Of a stretch of DNA of 23,365 nt, positions 1 to 7,664 are shown piece by piece. This DNA comes from Elusimicrobiota bacterium (GTDB taxonomy: Bacteria; CG03; SLGR01; PWQF01). Within the stretch, counting starts at the first letter, position 1. Every line of letters begins with the position of its first letter. Location: the NCBI GenBank assembly GCA_003557485.1, contig PWOI01000208.1:1-23365 (forward strand), read 5' to 3'. A program made the position numbers and the translations under genes. A model generated the notes under the pieces. That model made no database searches and was not told where the DNA came from. It saw only the letters and a list, made by a program, of their open reading frames with translations.

Positions 1-337
1 GCACTTTTCCACCGGAACACTCCAGATCCATCCTTTCTCCCAGAAATTCTACTCCGGAATGTTTTTTAAAAAATTTGCCGGCCGTAAAATCACGGTTGCC
101 GTAGATAAAATAAACCTTTTTGCCTTTTTCACTGAATTGTTTAAGAGCTCTAAGGGCAGGATTGTTCTCACCAAGGTCAAGGCGGGGATGCTCAAACCAG
201 TAATTAAAAAGGTCTCCGAGAATATAAATAACTTCAACTTTTTTTGAAGCACTGTCGAGAAACTCAAAAAAATTGCTGTAAGCATCAGGCGAACTGCTTA
301 CTTTAAGATGCAGGTCTGCGGTAAAAAGGTAAGTCAA
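1..337 (-). CDS. lpxH: UDP-2,3-diacylglucosamine diphosphatase (LpxH-like metallophosphoesterase), 3' part outside window
   Basis: The minus strand is open from a TTG at 337-335 to the window edge (112 codons). The translation shows the start of a calcineurin-like phosphoesterase: a TADLHL metal motif near residue 8, GDLFNYWFEHP near residue 40, and YGNRDFTAG near residue 78. This D-x-H, GD, GNRD order matches LpxH, which cleaves UDP-2,3-diacylglucosamine to lipid X in lipid A synthesis at the inner face of the cytoplasmic membrane. The C-terminal histidine motifs lie outside the window. An in-frame stop lies a few codons upstream and there is no ATG, so TTG (MTYLFTADLHL) is the likely start, although no strong ribosome-binding site is visible. 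It lies 46 bases after the acidic membrane protein gene. The family is clear. The exact substrate is inferred; another metallophosphoesterase of the same fold cannot be excluded. Confidence 0.75.
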   Translation of the reverse strand, partial: MTYLFTADLHLKVSSSPDAYSNFFEFLDSASKKVEVIYILGDLFNYWFEHPRLDLGENNPALRALKQFSEKGKKVYFIYGNRDFTAGKFFKKHSGVEFLGERMDLECSGGKV

Positions 338-383
338 CTTTGAACTCTGATATACAAGTTTTTAACCGGAATTACTTCGTTGT

Positions 384-1691
384 TTACCTTACATGGCTAA
401 CGTGGGCCGATACCACATTTTCTCTGTATCTGAGCACTACCGCAAGTCTTCCAGCATCCTCTCTGGTAAAAACCATATGGGCAAGTCCTGCCGACTTGTT
501 AAAGTCATCCTTTTCAATGATATAATCCATAGCTTCAAGACGGCTCTTGAAAAATTCCCTTACGTCTTCTATCCTGTCTGACGTCTGCCAGCTGAATGTA
601 ACGATACCGTCGCTGACATCCCTGCTTACATTGGTTGCTGCCGTATAAATAAACGGACTGTCATATTCCGGCGGTGCCGGGGGTATAGGGGGCGCTTCCG
701 GTTCCGGTGGAGAAACGATATGAACTTCGGCAGGAGCTCCTGTAATCAGGCTGATTATAGTGTCCATATATAAATATGCGCCTCCGGCAATCGTAAGGAT
801 AATCACAGTAAGCAGTATAAATCCGGTCCTGGATTTTTTTGGCTTTTCCATTTTTTCTTCATCAGCCGGGGGCGGTTCCTGCGGAGAAGGTTCTTCTTCA
901 ATATTTTCGGGAACTAACTCTTCTTCCGCCGGTAATGTTTCTTCTTGTGTCTCTTCAGGAGCAAAAGCTTCTGGCTCTTTTTCTTCTGATGGCGGAGGGC
1001 TGTCAGAAATTCCGAATTCCGATTCTATATCTTTTATTTCATCTTCTATCTCTTCGGCAGGAATTTCATCCGATGATACATCATCTTTGCTGCCGAACTC
1101 ATCAAGGTTGAGATCAATGTCTTCAAGTCCCTCGTCTTCTATATCTTCAATCGGTTCAGTTTCTTCTCCTAAAGATTCGTTCCCAATTTGCTCTTCACCG
1201 GAATCCAGCGGGGCAATATTTTCAAAATCAGCATTGTCGTTTTCCGGAAGTTCGCCTGCTTCTTGTTTTTCCTGTTCCTGATCCAAAGTTCCAGGCTCAA
1301 TCTCTTCAAGATTTAAGTCGTTCTCATCCGGAAGGACATTTTCTTCTTCCGGTTTTTTCGGTTCTTCGCCCGAATTCTCATCTTCAATCTCAAATGTTTC
1401 AGATACTTCATCAATAGAAGGTTTTTCCCGCAGCGGCCCATTGTCATCTCCGGGAGGCGGTCCGGGGTCAAAATCAGCATCGGATATATCTTCACCTCCG
1501 GTTATTTCATTTTCTGCGGAAGTGAAATCAGCATCGGCAGGAGGCAGCGGTTCGTCTTCAAGTTCCAGCGAATCTGCTACCTCGTCTATTGAAGGCTTTT
1601 CTTCTTGTGGAACAGATTGTTCGTCAAGTTTTTCATCCGGCTTTATTTCTTCCTTTTCCTCATCAAAGCTGTTATTTTTTTCTTCGTTCAT
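384..1691 (-). CDS. Acidic, repeat-containing single-pass membrane protein of unknown function
   Basis: This 435-residue protein is not recognised as a known family. Residues 1 to about 280 are very rich in Glu, Asp and Pro and look disordered. They contain an imperfect direct repeat, EKPSIDEV followed by an acidic run, near residues 31-47 and again near 89-105. A short basic KPKKSR segment precedes one hydrophobic helix at about residues 290-310. A Pro-rich linker (PPEPEAPPIPPAPPEY) then leads to a C-terminal region of about 95 residues that looks folded. The positive-inside rule suggests a long acidic cytoplasmic arm and a small periplasmic C-terminal domain. A good ribosome-binding site (GGGAGGA, minus strand, 1703-1697) precedes the ATG. 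The gene follows parAB and the small membrane protein with an 81-base gap. The reading frame is credible because of the ribosome-binding site, the membrane segment and the gene spacing. No function can be assigned. Confidence 0.8.
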   Translation of the reverse strand: MNEEKNNSFDEEKEEIKPDEKLDEQSVPQEEKPSIDEVADSLELEDEPLPPADADFTSAENEITGGEDISDADFDPGPPPGDDNGPLREKPSIDEVSETFEIEDENSGEEPKKPEEENVLPDENDLNLEEIEPGTLDQEQEKQEAGELPENDNADFENIAPLDSGEEQIGNESLGEETEPIEDIEDEGLEDIDLNLDEFGSKDDVSSDEIPAEEIEDEIKDIESEFGISDSPPPSEEKEPEAFAPEETQEETLPAEEELVPENIEEEPSPQEPPPADEEKMEKPKKSRTGFILLTVIILTIAGGAYLYMDTIISLITGAPAEVHIVSPPEPEAPPIPPAPPEYDSPFIYTAATNVSRDVSDGIVTFSWQTSDRIEDVREFFKSRLEAMDYIIEKDDFNKSAGLAHMVFTREDAGRLAVVLRYRENVVSAHVSHVR

Positions 1692-1772
1692 TTCGTTCCT
1701 CCCAAAAACCCCACTAGCTATTTATATTAATACAAAAGTCGGTTTTATTCAAATATTTTTCACCTCGCAGAT

Positions 1773-2447
1773 TCATAATCTGAGGCTGGCTATTGTTGAC
1801 ATTGTGGCAACAACAGAGCCTGCCCTCACAAATTCCGAAGATGCAATGAAAAGCGGACTGACTATACCGATCCCTGCCGAGTATGAATATGCGGCAAGCA
1901 CAGTCATTAATTCAGCCGCTGCGCCGGTTGCAATAAGCAGGAAAATTAAAAACACCCCGCCCAGCGCCCAAATAGCCGGTTTTGTTTTCACAATTCCGGC
2001 CGTTTCACACAGCGATTCTTTTAAACTAAGATCCGAGTATAGTCCCGCGGCCGGCAGTCCGGTAATATATCCCGACAAGAAAAATATAACAGGCCACAGA
2101 AAAGAAGCCCCGGCCCCGTATATACGTGAAAGACCAATAATACTGTTAACAGTAATACCCAGGCATAATAAAAGCCAGAGAACCATAACCGGAAAATTTT
2201 TCAGTCCTCCTGCAAGTATTCTTACCCAGTTCCAACCCCCTTCTTGATAATAAAGAACAATTCCCTGCATAACTGCGGAAAAAAGATAAATTGCTGCCAG
2301 GGAAAAAAGCACCACAAAAAAAATACTGCCTGCAGGCACCATCCTGTATGAAATATAGCTGAATAATATATTTCCGAAAAAAAGAATCCAGATCAGCGAA
2401 GCGTTATCGATTAAGGATTGAAGTACGCTTTTTATTATTTTCTGCAT
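1773..2447 (-). CDS. Multi-pass integral membrane protein, unknown function
   Basis: This 224-residue, strongly hydrophobic protein has about five or six predicted membrane segments by eye, near residues 17-35, 40-62, 87-108, 115-135, 158-180 and 185-205. A short hydrophilic loop with KESLCETAG and KTKPA lies before the fifth segment. Its ATG at 2447-2445 overlaps the end of parB by 13 bases, so it is probably translationally coupled to parB. I see no catalytic motif and do not recognise the family. It might be a small transporter-like or envelope protein, but that is only a guess from hydrophobicity. The overlap with parB and the consistent strand make it likely to be a real gene. Confidence 0.75.
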   Translation of the reverse strand: MQKIIKSVLQSLIDNASLIWILFFGNILFSYISYRMVPAGSIFFVVLFSLAAIYLFSAVMQGIVLYYQEGGWNWVRILAGGLKNFPVMVLWLLLCLGITVNSIIGLSRIYGAGASFLWPVIFFLSGYITGLPAAGLYSDLSLKESLCETAGIVKTKPAIWALGGVFLIFLLIATGAAAELMTVLAAYSYSAGIGIVSPLFIASSEFVRAGSVVATMSTIASLRL

Positions 2448-3280
2448 ATAATACCCGCTATTCTTTCAAAATCATCAAGCGAGTAGAATTCTATTTTTAT
2501 TGTTCCTTTTTTTCCTTTTTTCTTAATATCTATGCCGACACGGGTTCCAAGAACTTTTTCAAACTTATCACGGATTTTATCTACTTCAGGATCCGATATC
2601 TGGTTTTTAGCTACCGTTTTTCTTTTGCCGGAACTCGTAAGTGAAGATGCAAGTTTTTCAGTTTCCCTGACGGTAAGCTTCTCCCTTATAATCTTAAAGG
2701 CCAGCATTTTTCTTTTTTTCCTGTCTTTAACTGCCAGAAGAGCGCGCGCGTGCCCTGCAGAGAGGCTTGAATCGGCTACAAATTGCCTTAAATCTTCAGG
2801 AAGTGTAAGTATACGCAAGGCATTTGCAACAGAACTGCGGCTTTTTCCAACTCTTTTTGAAACCTGTTCCTGGGTAAGTGAAAAATCTTCTATAAGCTGC
2901 TTGTAGGCGGAAGCTTCTTCTATAGGAGACAGGTCCCTTCTCTGTATATTTTCTATGAGCGAAAGGACAAGGGCGTCTTTACCGGCCAATTCTTTTTCTA
3001 TGCAGGGAATAGTTTCAATTCCGGCTTTTTTTGCAGCCCGCCAGCGCCTTTCTCCTGCAATGAGCATATACTTTTTTCCTTTTTTTGTAACCAGGACCGG
3101 CTGCATCACGCCATCCTCTTTGATCGAAAGAGCCAGCTCTTCTATCCCTTTTTCATCAAAATACTCTCTCATCTGGTACTGATTGGGGATTATTCTTTCA
3201 AGTTTTACATATTTTAACCCATCATCGGCTTCATTGCTTGGTATTAATGATTCTATTCCTTTTCCCAGTGCTTTTTTCAT
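2435..3280 (-). CDS. parB: Chromosome-partitioning protein ParB (parS-binding CTPase)
   Basis: This 281-residue protein has the canonical ParB order. It begins with a short MKKALGKGIESLIP tail that normally contacts ParA. The N-terminal CTP-binding/ParB domain follows, with GERRWRA near residue 77 and ENIQRRDLSPIEEA near residue 110. A helix-turn-helix region (LTQEQVSKRVGKSRSSVANALRIL in two pieces, about 134-158) reads parS, and a C-terminal dimerisation domain ends the protein. ParB loads at parS as a CTP-dependent sliding clamp and recruits SMC and ParA for origin segregation. GGAGG in the last codons of parA serves as its ribosome-binding site. It starts 2 bases after parA and overlaps the next gene by 13 bases. 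A perfect parS site lies about 2.3 kb away at 5601-5616. Confidence 0.96.
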   Translation of the reverse strand: MKKALGKGIESLIPSNEADDGLKYVKLERIIPNQYQMREYFDEKGIEELALSIKEDGVMQPVLVTKKGKKYMLIAGERRWRAAKKAGIETIPCIEKELAGKDALVLSLIENIQRRDLSPIEEASAYKQLIEDFSLTQEQVSKRVGKSRSSVANALRILTLPEDLRQFVADSSLSAGHARALLAVKDRKKRKMLAFKIIREKLTVRETEKLASSLTSSGKRKTVAKNQISDPEVDKIRDKFEKVLGTRVGIDIKKKGKKGTIKIEFYSLDDFERIAGIICRK

Positions 3281-3282
3281 TT

Positions 3283-4059
3283 TTATTCCTCCGGACTGTT
3301 ATCTCTTAAAAATTCATCCGCCAGCATATTGTATGCCGCCGCGCCGGCGGACTCACTGTCATATTCAAAAATGGACTTGCCAAAACTCGGAGCCTCGGCA
3401 AGACGTACATTTCGCGGTATAACCGTATTGTATACCGCCCCCTTGAAATGTTTTCTTATATTTTCCATCACCTGGTAGGAAAGGCTTGTTCTCCTGTCGT
3501 GCATAGTTAAAAGCACTCCCTCTATTTCAAGGCTGCGGTTAATTCCCTTTTTAACCATCGAAAGAGTATTAATAAGCTGACTCAGCCCCTCAAGAGCATA
3601 ATATTCACATTGAATCGGAATAATTGCCGAATCGCTTGCGGCAAGCGCATTAACCGTCAGAAGATCCAGGGAAGGAGGCGCATCAATTATTATATAAGAA
3701 TAACTGTTCTTTAAATTCTGCAGTGCTTCTTTAAGGCGATATTCCCTGCCTTCTGCCGACACAAGTTCAACTTTGGCCCCGTTCAGATCATCATTAGCCG
3801 GAATAATGTCCAGGAATTCACGCCCCGTTGAGTAGACAGCTTTAGCAGGGTCTTCTTTATCCATAAGAATTTCGTAGGCAGTAGGATAACAATCTTTTTT
3901 ATTGCGGATAAGGCCCCCTGATGCGTTGCCCTGCCCGTCCAGATCGACAAGCAAAACATCCTGCAGTCTTGCAGCAAGCGCGGCTGCAAGGTTTATAGCA
4001 GTAGTTGTTTTGCCTACACCGCCCTTCTGGTTGGTTATTGAAATTATTTTAGAACTCAT
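3283..4059 (-). CDS. parA: Chromosome-partitioning ATPase ParA (Soj-like)
   Basis: This ParA/MinD-family ATPase begins MSSKIISITNQ, followed by the deviant Walker A motif KGGVGKTTT near residue 11. LLVDLDGQGN follows near residue 40, and a Walker B-like IIIDAPPSLDLLTVNAL lies at about 120. Its length (258 residues from this start) is usual for chromosomal Soj/ParA proteins. ParA binds DNA nonspecifically in the ATP form, and ParB-parS complexes stimulate its hydrolysis, which moves new origins apart. An ATG five codons upstream (4074, MYYYG) is also open. I chose the downstream ATG because family members start a few residues before the KGGVGKTT loop; neither start has a strong ribosome-binding site. 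Its stop is 2 bases from parB, so the two genes are a classic parAB operon. Confidence 0.96.
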   Translation of the reverse strand: MSSKIISITNQKGGVGKTTTAINLAAALAARLQDVLLVDLDGQGNASGGLIRNKKDCYPTAYEILMDKEDPAKAVYSTGREFLDIIPANDDLNGAKVELVSAEGREYRLKEALQNLKNSYSYIIIDAPPSLDLLTVNALAASDSAIIPIQCEYYALEGLSQLINTLSMVKKGINRSLEIEGVLLTMHDRRTSLSYQVMENIRKHFKGAVYNTVIPRNVRLAEAPSFGKSIFEYDSESAGAAAYNMLADEFLRDNSPEE

Positions 4060-4099
4060 GCCATAATAATACATATTAAGGCAATTCTGTGCAACTTTT

Positions 4100-4723
4100 T
4101 TATTTAATTTTTGACCATTTACGCGGATATTCTGCGGAGAGTTTTTTATTTTTTCTTATTATTATGATCCCTTCTGGGGTTATTTTTTCGACTGAGGCGC
4201 CAAGCTTGGCTATAATTTCGGATGCGGATGCTACTTCTTCCCGGCAGTGCCCCCCGGACATGACATAGTAATACCCCCCGACTTTTATGAAGCCCATGGC
4301 CAATTCACAGGCAATCTTCAGCGGAGCAAGGGCGCGTGATAGAGCAAACTCAAATTTTTCCCTGTATTCTTCAAGATGAGCCGTCCTTTCCGCTCTTCCT
4401 CTTACGGGTATTATATTATCCAGACGGCATTCCCTTTTAACTTTTTTTAAAAAATTAATTCTTTTTGCGGAAGAATCAAGCAATACAATCTCTTTCTCCG
4501 GGCAGCTGGCCGCAGCCACTACACCCGGCAGGCCATTGCCGGAACCTATATCTATACCATAGCCGCCGCGGATTATACCGCAAAGCCCTATGCACGGGAT
4601 TATATGGGATGAAAGGAGGTCTGACTCATCAGCAGACCCTACTATGTTCCTTACTTTTTTTTCACTGAGGAGAATCTGTTTATATATATCGATTTTTCCG
4701 CTGATATCTTTCGGCCCGGTCAT
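4100..4723 (-). CDS. rsmG: 16S rRNA (guanine-527-N7)-methyltransferase RsmG
   Basis: This 207-residue SAM-dependent methyltransferase has the RsmG signature. The SAM-binding loop is GIDIGSGNGLPGVV near residue 55. LLDSSAKRINFLKKV follows near residue 82, and the family motif SRALAPLKIACELA lies near residue 128. RsmG methylates N7 of G527 in the 530 loop of 16S rRNA; loss of the enzyme in other bacteria gives low-level streptomycin resistance. The gene lies 3 bases after the patatin-like gene and 25-40 bases before parA, depending on which parA start is used. The mnmE, rsmG, parA, parB order is a widely conserved near-origin cluster. Here a patatin-like gene is inserted between mnmE and rsmG. 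Confidence 0.93.
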   Translation of the reverse strand: MTGPKDISGKIDIYKQILLSEKKVRNIVGSADESDLLSSHIIPCIGLCGIIRGGYGIDIGSGNGLPGVVAAASCPEKEIVLLDSSAKRINFLKKVKRECRLDNIIPVRGRAERTAHLEEYREKFEFALSRALAPLKIACELAMGFIKVGGYYYVMSGGHCREEVASASEIIAKLGASVEKITPEGIIIIRKNKKLSAEYPRKWSKIK

Positions 4724-4726
4724 AGA

Positions 4727-5617
4727 TCAGAACTTTCTTACTGCTTTTTCAGTTCCGAAAGCGGCAGTTTCGCCTGCAGCAATGGCATAGTCAAAAGAAT
4801 TAAAATCTGACCAGACAAGATCTTTTACGGCGGGACTTATAACCACATCTGCTCCTGACAGCTGACGCTTGTGAAGTTCAAAAGAGGTTATCTTTGAACA
4901 TCTCTCCAGTATTTCCATTCCTTTGTCAAAATTTTTACGGTAAGGAAGGCAGGAAAAAACTTCAACAGCAACTTTTAAGTCCGCGCCCATTTCACCTAAC
5001 TCTTCAACAGGGGTCATGCTGACGCTGCCTCCATCTGTATACATAATCCCGTCCTCCTTCACGGGGGCAAGAATTCCAGGAATAGCAATTGTAGACATAA
5101 TTGCTCTTTTAAGAGGACCTGACCGGAAAACCTTTTTCCTGCCCCGGGTTATATCTGTAGCCACGCAGCAGAATTCAAGCGGGAGGTTTTCTATATCAAT
5201 ATCGGGTATAATTTCATCTATAAGCGCCGTCACATTTTCCCTGGAAATGAGAAATGTTTCTGTAAAAATATTCTTAAAAAACATCATCCGGCTGTAATAT
5301 GCCGTCAAGGTGTCTTTTATACTTTTATCTCCGGTTCCCATTGGTTTCAGGCGGGATGAGAACTCCTGTTTGAGTTTAGAGAACAAAACTCCTTCATAAA
5401 TCTGCCGGAACTTTTTTTCAACGAGTTCGGCGCTGCGGTAATAACAGTACAGGGCTCCTACTACAGCACCCATAGATGTCCCGGCTATGCAGTTAAACTC
5501 AATGGAATTACTGTCAAAGTGCTTAAGGACGCCCACGGATGAAAGCGCCCTGACTCCCCCTCCTCCGAGCGCAAGCCCCCGTCGACGCTTTTTAAATAAA
5601 TGTTTCACGTGAAACAT
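4727..5617 (-). CDS. Patatin-like phospholipase family protein (start codons overlap parS)
   Basis: This 296-residue protein has the patatin fold signatures. A glycine-rich oxyanion loop (LALGGGGVRAL) lies at about residues 15-25. The nucleophile elbow is AGTSMGAVVG with Ser48, and TDGGSVSM carries the second catalytic residue Asp195. Together they form the Ser-Asp dyad of bacterial patatin/RssA-like acylhydrolases, which probably act on membrane lipids or fatty acyl esters. There is no signal peptide, so the protein is probably cytoplasmic. Residues 1-6 (MFHVKH) are encoded by the parS palindrome at 5601-5616. The ATG is one base from the mnmE stop and the rsmG ATG follows 3 bases after the end, so the gene is embedded in the operon. 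Its substrate and role are unknown. The family assignment is firm and the start is well supported by spacing. Confidence 0.9.
   Translation of the reverse strand: MFHVKHLFKKRRRGLALGGGGVRALSSVGVLKHFDSNSIEFNCIAGTSMGAVVGALYCYYRSAELVEKKFRQIYEGVLFSKLKQEFSSRLKPMGTGDKSIKDTLTAYYSRMMFFKNIFTETFLISRENVTALIDEIIPDIDIENLPLEFCCVATDITRGRKKVFRSGPLKRAIMSTIAIPGILAPVKEDGIMYTDGGSVSMTPVEELGEMGADLKVAVEVFSCLPYRKNFDKGMEILERCSKITSFELHKRQLSGADVVISPAVKDLVWSDFNSFDYAIAAGETAAFGTEKAVRKF
5601..5616. promoter_or_regulatory. parS: parS site (ParB-binding palindrome)
   Basis: The sequence TGTTTCACGTGAAACA is a perfect 16-base palindrome and equals the consensus chromosomal parS. It sits at the mnmE/patatin junction and encodes residues 1-6 (MFHVKH) of the patatin-like protein. 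ParB from the same cluster (2435-3280) should nucleate here. The site is about 4.6 kb from dnaA, within the usual distance of parS from oriC. Confidence 0.95.
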
Positions 5618-5618
5618 T

Positions 5619-6995
5619 TTACTTTCCTATGCAGAATCTTTCAAATATCCTGTCAAGCATATTGCCCTCTATTACTTTCCCGTCAATTCTGCCAAGCATA
5701 TCAAGCGCGCAGCCCAGCTCAAAAGAAACAAGTTCGCTTCGGCTGTTCTTAATCTCCGCGGCAGCTGACTTAAGTGAGCCCGAGAGTTTTTCCAGGAGTT
5801 CTTTCTGCCTGACCGACACCATAAGGCGCCCTTCATATCCCGCGCCGAGCTCCTCCGTTATAGCTTTGGCCAGTTTCGAGATCCCTTTCTTTTTGACGCA
5901 TGAAACCGGTATTGCTTTTTTTCCTCCGCAAAAATCTTTAATTTTTCTTCTGTCTGTTTGCATTTCCAGGTCAGTTTTATTTATTACCGGTATCCATTTG
6001 ACGCCTTCAAGACTTTCCCTTGCTTCATGGTCTTTTGCAGTAATGCCGGATGATCCGTCAATAACATAAGCTGCAAGGTCCGCAGATTTAATTGCATCTA
6101 TGCTTCTGTAGGCCGACATCTTATCTATTTCTCCGGCATCTTCCAGGCCCAGCCCCGCCGTATCTACAAACCTTACCAGGTAGCCGTCTATAACGGTTTC
6201 AGATTCTATAACATCCCTTGTAGTTCCTGGTATTCTGCTTGTTATACTGCGGGAAAACTTCAAAAGCGAATTAAAAAGAGATGATTTTCCAGCATTTGGA
6301 AGGCCGCATATAACCACTCTGTATCCCTCTATGGCGCTTTCAGACAGATATGATTGTTCTATAATCCTGTCTGTTTCCCTTATTATCTTGTTTAGTCGTG
6401 ACGGGGCGCCGTTTTTTTCCATGAACTCTATGTTCTGTTCTTCACCCCATTCTATATCCGCATCTATAAGGGCCTTTGTTTCTTCAACCATCTCTCTTAT
6501 TCTTTCAACCGTATTTTTCATTTCACCGGAAATCAGAGAGATGGCCTGCTTCCGGGCACCCTCTGTGCGGGCGCGAATAAGGCTGTTAACGGCTTCTGCC
6601 TGGGTAAGGTCCATTTTCCCGTTAAGAAAAGCCCTTTTGGTAAATTCTCCGGGTTCCGCGTAAACTGCACCTGCAGACCGGCAAAGCTGGAGCAGGCGGG
6701 ATATTATTAGCATGGATCCGTGACAGCTCAGCTCAACCATATCTTCTCCCGTATATGATAAAGGAGCCTTCATTGTGCATATAACGGCAGAATCAACTAC
6801 CTCCTCACCGTCAACAATGGCGCCCACATGGCAGGTTCTGTGCGCAAGTTCTGAGGGTTTCCTCCCGCTTTTAACTGTGCGGAATATGGTGTCGGCTATT
6901 TTAATTGAGTCCGGACCGCTGAGTCTTACTAAACCCAATGCTGAGGATCCGGGAGGAGTTGCCGCGGCGGCAATCGTTTCCGTACGGCTATGCAT
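5619..6995 (-). CDS. mnmE: tRNA uridine-5-carboxymethylaminomethyl modification GTPase MnmE (TrmE)
   Basis: This 458-residue protein matches the full length of MnmE. The N-terminal tetrahydrofolate-binding domain starts TETIAAAATPPGSSALGLVRLSG. The central G domain has GLPNAGKSS near residue 232, the TTRD switch, DTAGL near 279 and NKTD near 339. The C-terminal FCIGK carries the conserved Cys of the family. With MnmG it modifies the wobble uridine U34 of several tRNAs. The ATG at 6995-6993 is supported by family alignment, although the ribosome-binding site is weak. It follows khpB by 20 bases and is one base from the patatin-like gene. The rpmH to mnmE order is typical of origin regions. Confidence 0.97.
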   Translation of the reverse strand: MHSRTETIAAAATPPGSSALGLVRLSGPDSIKIADTIFRTVKSGRKPSELAHRTCHVGAIVDGEEVVDSAVICTMKAPLSYTGEDMVELSCHGSMLIISRLLQLCRSAGAVYAEPGEFTKRAFLNGKMDLTQAEAVNSLIRARTEGARKQAISLISGEMKNTVERIREMVEETKALIDADIEWGEEQNIEFMEKNGAPSRLNKIIRETDRIIEQSYLSESAIEGYRVVICGLPNAGKSSLFNSLLKFSRSITSRIPGTTRDVIESETVIDGYLVRFVDTAGLGLEDAGEIDKMSAYRSIDAIKSADLAAYVIDGSSGITAKDHEARESLEGVKWIPVINKTDLEMQTDRRKIKDFCGGKKAIPVSCVKKKGISKLAKAITEELGAGYEGRLMVSVRQKELLEKLSGSLKSAAAEIKNSRSELVSFELGCALDMLGRIDGKVIEGNMLDRIFERFCIGK

Positions 6996-7008
6996 ACGGT
7001 TTTAACCT

Positions 7009-7024
7009 AAGGCCTTCAGGCCTT
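7009..7024. repeat. Short perfect inverted repeat at the khpB/mnmE junction
   Basis: AAGGCCT-TC-AGGCCTT is a 7-base perfect stem with a 2-base loop. It overlaps the khpB stop codon and the 20-base gap before mnmE. On the minus strand it is not followed by a U-tract, so a rho-independent terminator for khpB is doubtful. It could be an RNA-processing or attenuation hairpin, or it could be chance. Confidence 0.45.
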
Positions 7025-7663
7025 CCTTTTTATAACCACTCGACGGGAACTGCCGCGCCCGACACTTTCCGATTCAACTCCTTCTATACTCTTGATCTGT
7101 TCGTGAACCATTTTTCTTGTATGTGAATCCATTGGTTCAAGTTTAACAGGCTTATCTTCTTTTTTAGCCCTGGCGGATGCCTGTCTTACGCTGTTTTTGA
7201 TTTTACCGGACATATTCTTTTTGTATCCGCCGCAATCAACAGATACATCTACTCTTGTAGAGGGGTCCCTTTTTACCAGGAGATTGACAATATATTCAAC
7301 AGCATCCAGCGTTGAGCCTCTTTTTCCTATAATAATTTCTTTTGAAGAAGAATCTATATTTACACTAATTCTGCTGCCTTTTATCTTTTCTACTCTTACC
7401 TTAGCCTTTTTATCAATCATGCCGACGATCATCCGCGTGTATTCTTCAACCTTGCCCGATGATTTATCCTTTTGGGCTGAAGCGGGAAAGAAGCCTCCCT
7501 TAGGTTTTATCTTAACTTTTGTGCCGCCGCCTAAAAGGCCGAACAGAATAAGAGGTTTTTCCTGGACAATTTCAATCTCCGCATCGCTCTCTGTAATGCC
7601 CAGTTTTTTCAGCCCCTTATTGATAGCCCTCCTAACATTTTTTCCTCTGTAAACAAATTTCAT
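7016..7663 (-). CDS. khpB: RNA-binding protein KhpB (Jag/EloR, Jag_N-KH-R3H)
   Basis: This 215-residue protein has the three Jag domains in order. The Jag_N domain (about 1-50) includes the typical LILFGLLGGGTKVKI segment. A KH domain contains IIIGKRGSTLDAVEYIVN near residues 110-130. A C-terminal R3H domain holds HTRKMVHEQIKSIEGV and ends SVGRGSSRRVVI. KhpB proteins bind RNA and, with KhpA in other bacteria, influence cell elongation and division. Its gene follows yidC by one base, the usual yidC-jag arrangement, so it is probably cotranslated with the insertase. The region between Jag_N and KH is short, without the long acidic linker seen in some homologues. Confidence 0.94.
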   Translation of the reverse strand: MKFVYRGKNVRRAINKGLKKLGITESDAEIEIVQEKPLILFGLLGGGTKVKIKPKGGFFPASAQKDKSSGKVEEYTRMIVGMIDKKAKVRVEKIKGSRISVNIDSSSKEIIIGKRGSTLDAVEYIVNLLVKRDPSTRVDVSVDCGGYKKNMSGKIKNSVRQASARAKKEDKPVKLEPMDSHTRKMVHEQIKSIEGVESESVGRGSSRRVVIKRKA

Positions 7664-7664
7664 T

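Noticed and set aside
1441-2247. Plus-strand open frame of 268 codons, Ser-rich
   Set aside because: It is the mirror of the acidic repeat protein and the membrane protein on the minus strand. Its Ser-rich composition arises from antisense Glu/Asp codons, and it has no ribosome-binding site or domain.
7009-7024. Rho-independent terminator after khpB
   Set aside because: The stem is short and there is no U-run on the minus strand. Genes continue 20 bases later in the same direction, so it is kept only as an inverted repeat.
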